From: Flaccisagitta enflata
Taxonomy: Eukaryota > Chaetognatha > Sagittoidea > Aphragmophora
Direction of reading: 5' to 3'
Assembly: GCA_965153355.1 (NCBI GenBank)
Contig: OZ231127.1
Location: forward strand, 52,948,001 to 53,012,000
DNA length: 64,000 nt
The notes beneath the pieces are model-generated. The model did no database searches. It was not told the origin of the DNA and saw only the letters and a list, made by a program, of their open reading frames with translations. Below, one piece after another: positions 60,640-64,000 of the stretch (the first letter of the stretch is position 1; every line of letters begins with the position of its first letter). The position numbers and the translations under genes were made by a program.

Positions 60640-61480
60640 CCGTATGAAAATATGGGGGAAAAAAGGACAGAAAGAACACAATATTGAAAGAAATCTCGCT
60701 CTGTGGCCTTGGAGAGCCTACTCACGTTTGTAACCCCATCTTTCTCTTTTTCTGACCCTTTAGCTGCCACTGTTAATACGATCTCTTTTTACCCGACCTT
60801 TTATATCTCATGTTACGCGTGCTTTCTGCTCGCTACTGTCATAGTCTTATAGTAATACGTTTTGGATATCACAGGCTTCACGGCCAACAGAGCTTTTAGC
60901 GATAGGGCGAATAGAGCTTGAGATAGATCTAGGGATAGGTCTAAGAATTCATCCAGGATAAGTCTAGGAATTATTCTGGGGGTAGGTCTTGGCCCATGAC
61001 TCTTGGGAAAGAGCAAGGATAGGTATAAGAATAAACAACGCTGGGCGCACCGTCTTAGCCAGTGTATCCGGCCTTGCTCTCCTTCAACGTCAATGCCCCC
61101 CTTCAAGGTTAGTTGACCTTTCACGATTTTTTTCATAGATTCATAGATAACCACGTTTAACGGGCCACTTGGTTGCTTACTTCGCTCATGCGCTCCACAG
61201 CATTTAGCTTTGCTGTGCTATGTTCACCAGCTCGCTCACTCACTTTGCTCACGCCCTCTTGGGACTGTTGAAATTCACGATGAAAAAATACGATGTACGG
61301 TAACAATCGTGATTGTTGTCATTACCGGAAACATGATTTATAGGAATAATCGTGATTGTTGTCATTACCGGAAACACAATTAACGGGAATAATCGTGATT
61401 ATTGTCATTACCGGATACAAACCTTTAATCCTTTAGTTTCTTGCACAGGTTTATACAGCACATTATGATGGAGGTCGGTA
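60640..61480. other. No gene seen
   Basis: Includes a decayed GTGTATCCGGCCTTG element end at 61060-61078, AGGTCTA-type repeats at 60920-60990, and three copies of AATCGTGATTGTTGTCATTA at 61300-61415. Confidence 0.5.
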
Positions 61481-61742
61481 TGTTGGATAGTTGCTCGGTG
61501 ATACACTTCTTAATATCTTTTATTCCGATTTAATCTACGGGTGGTTGGTGATAAGAGGCCTTAGCGGAAGTGCTTTTGAGGACGACTTTGTTACTGCCCC
61601 TGTCCAATGCCCACTTATTATGTCAACGTGGAGGCATCAAGTCAGTGCCCATCCCAACGAGAATGGGCGTGCCGTGTTTAACGACCATGCAAAGTTGACA
61701 AGACAGAATTATGACATATCATCAATCTAGAAAAAACTAAGA

Positions 61743-61950
61743 TTTTTAGTGGCGTGCTACGCGACTCTACACCCCGCTTTGTCGGTCCGTCGGTCCGTCC
61801 GTCCGTCCGTCCGTCCGTTGGTCCGTCCGTCACACTTTACTTTTTTTGCGGTCTTTGACCTCACTGCTCCTGCCCAAGTGATCTAGTCACCTCAAATACG
61901 GCCCCTGCCTACCCGCACGCGACTGGGGTAGCCGTGTATCCGGCCTTGTT
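61743..61950 (-). mobile_element. Hairpin/(GTCC)n element
   Basis: TTTTTAGTGGCGTGCTACGC hairpin, ACCCCGCTTTGTCGG, (GTCC)n, CCGCACGCGACTGGGGTAGC and GTGTATCCGGCCTTGTT. Confidence 0.8.
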
Positions 61951-62354
61951 TTGTTTCTATAATGAAAATGTCATGCGAGAATGATATGCGAGTGTGCCTT
62001 CATATATCGAGTGTGCTCTAGCGAGATTTGACTGTATTTTCCTATGCGTTATTCAAACGTTCTAGAGATATTTCGCGGCAGCCGATATTTTTCGCTCGTC
62101 AAGGGTGGGAAGGGCTTGAGAAATAAGTGCCATGTGACAAGAAAGGCTTGAAGGTGTTTCTGTCTTGTCATAACCAATTTTCTCCGTGGCATTTTGATGT
62201 TGAGAACTGTTCCACGAAGGTGACAAAATTTGAAAGTTCTCTGTGAAAAGAAAATGTGCAAAACACATTTTTGTCTAGATGATGGTTCGGCAAAACCTGG
62301 GTTTTGGTTGAGCTCAAGTAAAGACCTAAATTCAAAACTTGTAGCCATGGAAAC

Positions 62355-62698
62355 AACAAGGCCAGCACCTACAAGTCGCGTGCGGGACATGAATGACTTA
62401 GGATCACTAAAATTGACTTGAAATGACTAAAGATGACCTAATAAGACACAAAATGATGATAAATGACTTATACGACTAAATTGACCAAATTGACTTAAGT
62501 GACTTAATATAACGTAAAAAGACTTAAAATGACTTACAATGACTTAGAATGACTAAGAATGACTTCAAATGACTTAGAATGACTAAAAATGACGTAAAAT
62601 GACTAAGAATAACAAAAAGTAATAAAAAAGTAAAGTTTGACCGACGGACTGACGGACGGACAAAGCGGGTTGTAGAGTCGCGTGCACGCAACTAAAAA
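62355..62698 (+). mobile_element. Hairpin element with AATGACTT cargo
   Basis: AACAAGGCCAGCACCTACAA, GTCGCGTGCGGGACAT, about 230 bp of AATGACTTA-type 10-mers, GACGGACGG core and a GTCGCGTGCACGCAACTAAA end. Confidence 0.8.
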
Positions 62699-63060
62699 CT
62701 TTTTCGACAATTGGCACGTTATCTTTAAAGCTAAGAATGTGAATGGTTCTGAGTGGGAAATGGGAATTAAGCATTAAGCCAGTGCTCAAGTTTGAAACTT
62801 GGCTCCATGGAAAACCCAACCTCGCTCTATTCACTTGATAAGATGAGCTTCGGCTTTGAATGCAGAATAATCTCTTTTATCGCGTGCACACGACGCAAGA
62901 ACCCGCTTCGTCTGTCGGTCAGTTCGTCGTTTTTTTCAGCCCAATCCGTAATACATCGCTTTTTCGGTGTTTTTTTTTCACCTTTTCCCCTGTCTTAACG
63001 CGCAGAAGAATCATAAACAATACGCATATATGGCGATCCTCTTTCTCCATCCCCCCCCCG

Positions 63061-63223
63061 TTTTTAGTTGCGGACACGCAACTCTATAAGAGGCTTTGTC
63101 CGTCCGTCCGTCCGTCCGTTGGTTGGTCGGTCCGTTGGTGAGCATGAGTCGAAAAGAGTGAAAACGCGCATTTCCGCCCCTGCCCACCTGTCCGCAACTG
63201 GTGGCCGTATATCCGGCCTTGTT
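63061..63223 (-). mobile_element. Hairpin/(GTCC)n element, near consensus
   Basis: TTTTTAGTTGCGGACACGCA hairpin through GGTGGCCGTATATCCGGCCT and TGTT. Confidence 0.85.
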
Positions 63224-63233
63224 CTCCTGTCTG

Positions 63234-63235
<2 letters not shown>

Positions 63236-63289
<54 letters not shown>
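63236..63289. repeat. (CT)n
   Basis: Abuts the hairpin element ending at 63223. Confidence 0.97.
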
Positions 63290-63292
<3 letters not shown>

Positions 63293-63342
63293 GCACTATT
63301 TTGCATTCCTTCCCCTTTCTTTTCGCTCTTTATCTTATCCAA

Positions 63343-63452
63343 AGACGGATAAGATTTCATTTGGACTATTAATCAAGATAAAGTGAATCCAAGACTGAGA
63401 CGGATAAGATTTCATTTGGACTATTAATCAAGATAAAGTGAATCCAAGACTG
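63343..63452. repeat. Tandem duplication, 2 x 55 bp
   Basis: AGACGGATAAGATTTCATTT begins at 63343 and again at 63398; the two units are identical or nearly so. Confidence 0.9.
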
Positions 63453-63599
63453 AGGTGCACCTAAGGAGGGCTGTCCAGCTTCTCTAGGGCTCACTGCTTC
63501 ATTTTTTCTGCTTTGGCTCCAGAACGGGGAAAAAAGAAAGAAAGAGATGATACTAAGGGAACATATAAAAAAGAAATGATGTCCACCACCACCAGAAAA

Positions 63600-63795
63600 A
63601 ACAAGGCCGGATACACGGGCCAAGAAGGTGCTATCAGACCAAACCATATGTTAACGGAAGAAATTACGAGGAACATTATGTTGAACGAAATAAGTTGTCA
63701 GGTGATTTCAAACATTGTCATTGTCATTGTCAACTCGAGTGTTTCCGACCAACCACCCGACGGACAGAGCCTCTTACAGAGGTGCTATGGGCCTA
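63600..63795 (+). mobile_element. Decayed hairpin element
   Basis: AACAAGGCCGGATACACGGG start, GACCAACCACCCGACGGAC core, GAGCCTCTTACAGAGGTGC. The terminal hairpin is lost and unrelated DNA fills the middle. Confidence 0.5.
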
Positions 63796-64000
63796 TGGCG
63801 CACTTGTCAGGATAAAGAAATACAAAAAGAGACGGAATACAAAAGAAAGAAAAAGACCACAAAAAAAAGAAAAAAAAAGACTAATATCACTTTGTGAACT
63901 AGGCTAGTTGGAAGCGTGCAGATGAGCCGGAGCTTGGTGAATATACAGCCATATGAAACCTTCGATGTTACAGACGCATGAAATGTGTAAAAATAGAAGA

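Overview
This is eukaryotic DNA, almost certainly from an animal and probably an invertebrate. It holds a few short exons with GT/AG borders inside kilobase-scale introns. The rest is microsatellite, minisatellite and short non-autonomous transposons. Long CT/GA, CA/GT, AAC, GAT, TTTC and GTCC arrays occur throughout. Short elements with a (GTCC)n core and a terminal hairpin resemble the pearl/mini-me/HINE elements described in bivalves, sea urchins and flies. The species cannot be fixed from the sequence.

Genes. The clearest gene is on the minus strand. Four exons (20074-20271, 18583-18647, 16594-16956, 5046-5153) join in frame across consensus splice sites. They encode two doublecortin (DCX) domains separated by a Ser/Pro/Gly-rich linker. 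The residues match the DCDC2 group (microtubule-binding, ciliary) better than DCX/DCLK. The start exon and the 3' exons were not found. The last intron seen is 11.4 kb and carries several nested repeats. A second minus-strand gene probably ends at 45339-45436 with a 31-codon terminal exon of unknown family. Diverged look-alikes of that exon lie at 45764-45812 and 46335-46375.

Repeats and layout. (1) About thirty copies of 150-250 bp hairpin-ended elements are scattered over the window, and several have swollen minisatellite interiors. Six head-to-tail units form an array at 9976-10793. (2) A second family capped by a GCAGCGGCCCC inverted repeat occupies 31661-34349 and recurs inside larger elements. 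(3) There are two large inverted-repeat elements. One spans 34921-40256, with 468 bp terminal inverted repeats (TIRs) and a CGCT target-site duplication. The other spans 54014-60127, a 6.1 kb palindrome with a 9 bp target-site duplication whose centre carries an 84-codon transposon-like coding relic. (4) Smaller elements include a Tc1/mariner-type MITE (8346-8945), a hAT-type MITE (11328-11614), a degenerate 1 kb palindrome (14688-15712) and an exact 159 bp direct-repeat pair (49546-50076).

The rest is AT-rich unique or unrecognised sequence. No rRNA, tRNA, CRISPR array or prokaryote-style operon was seen.
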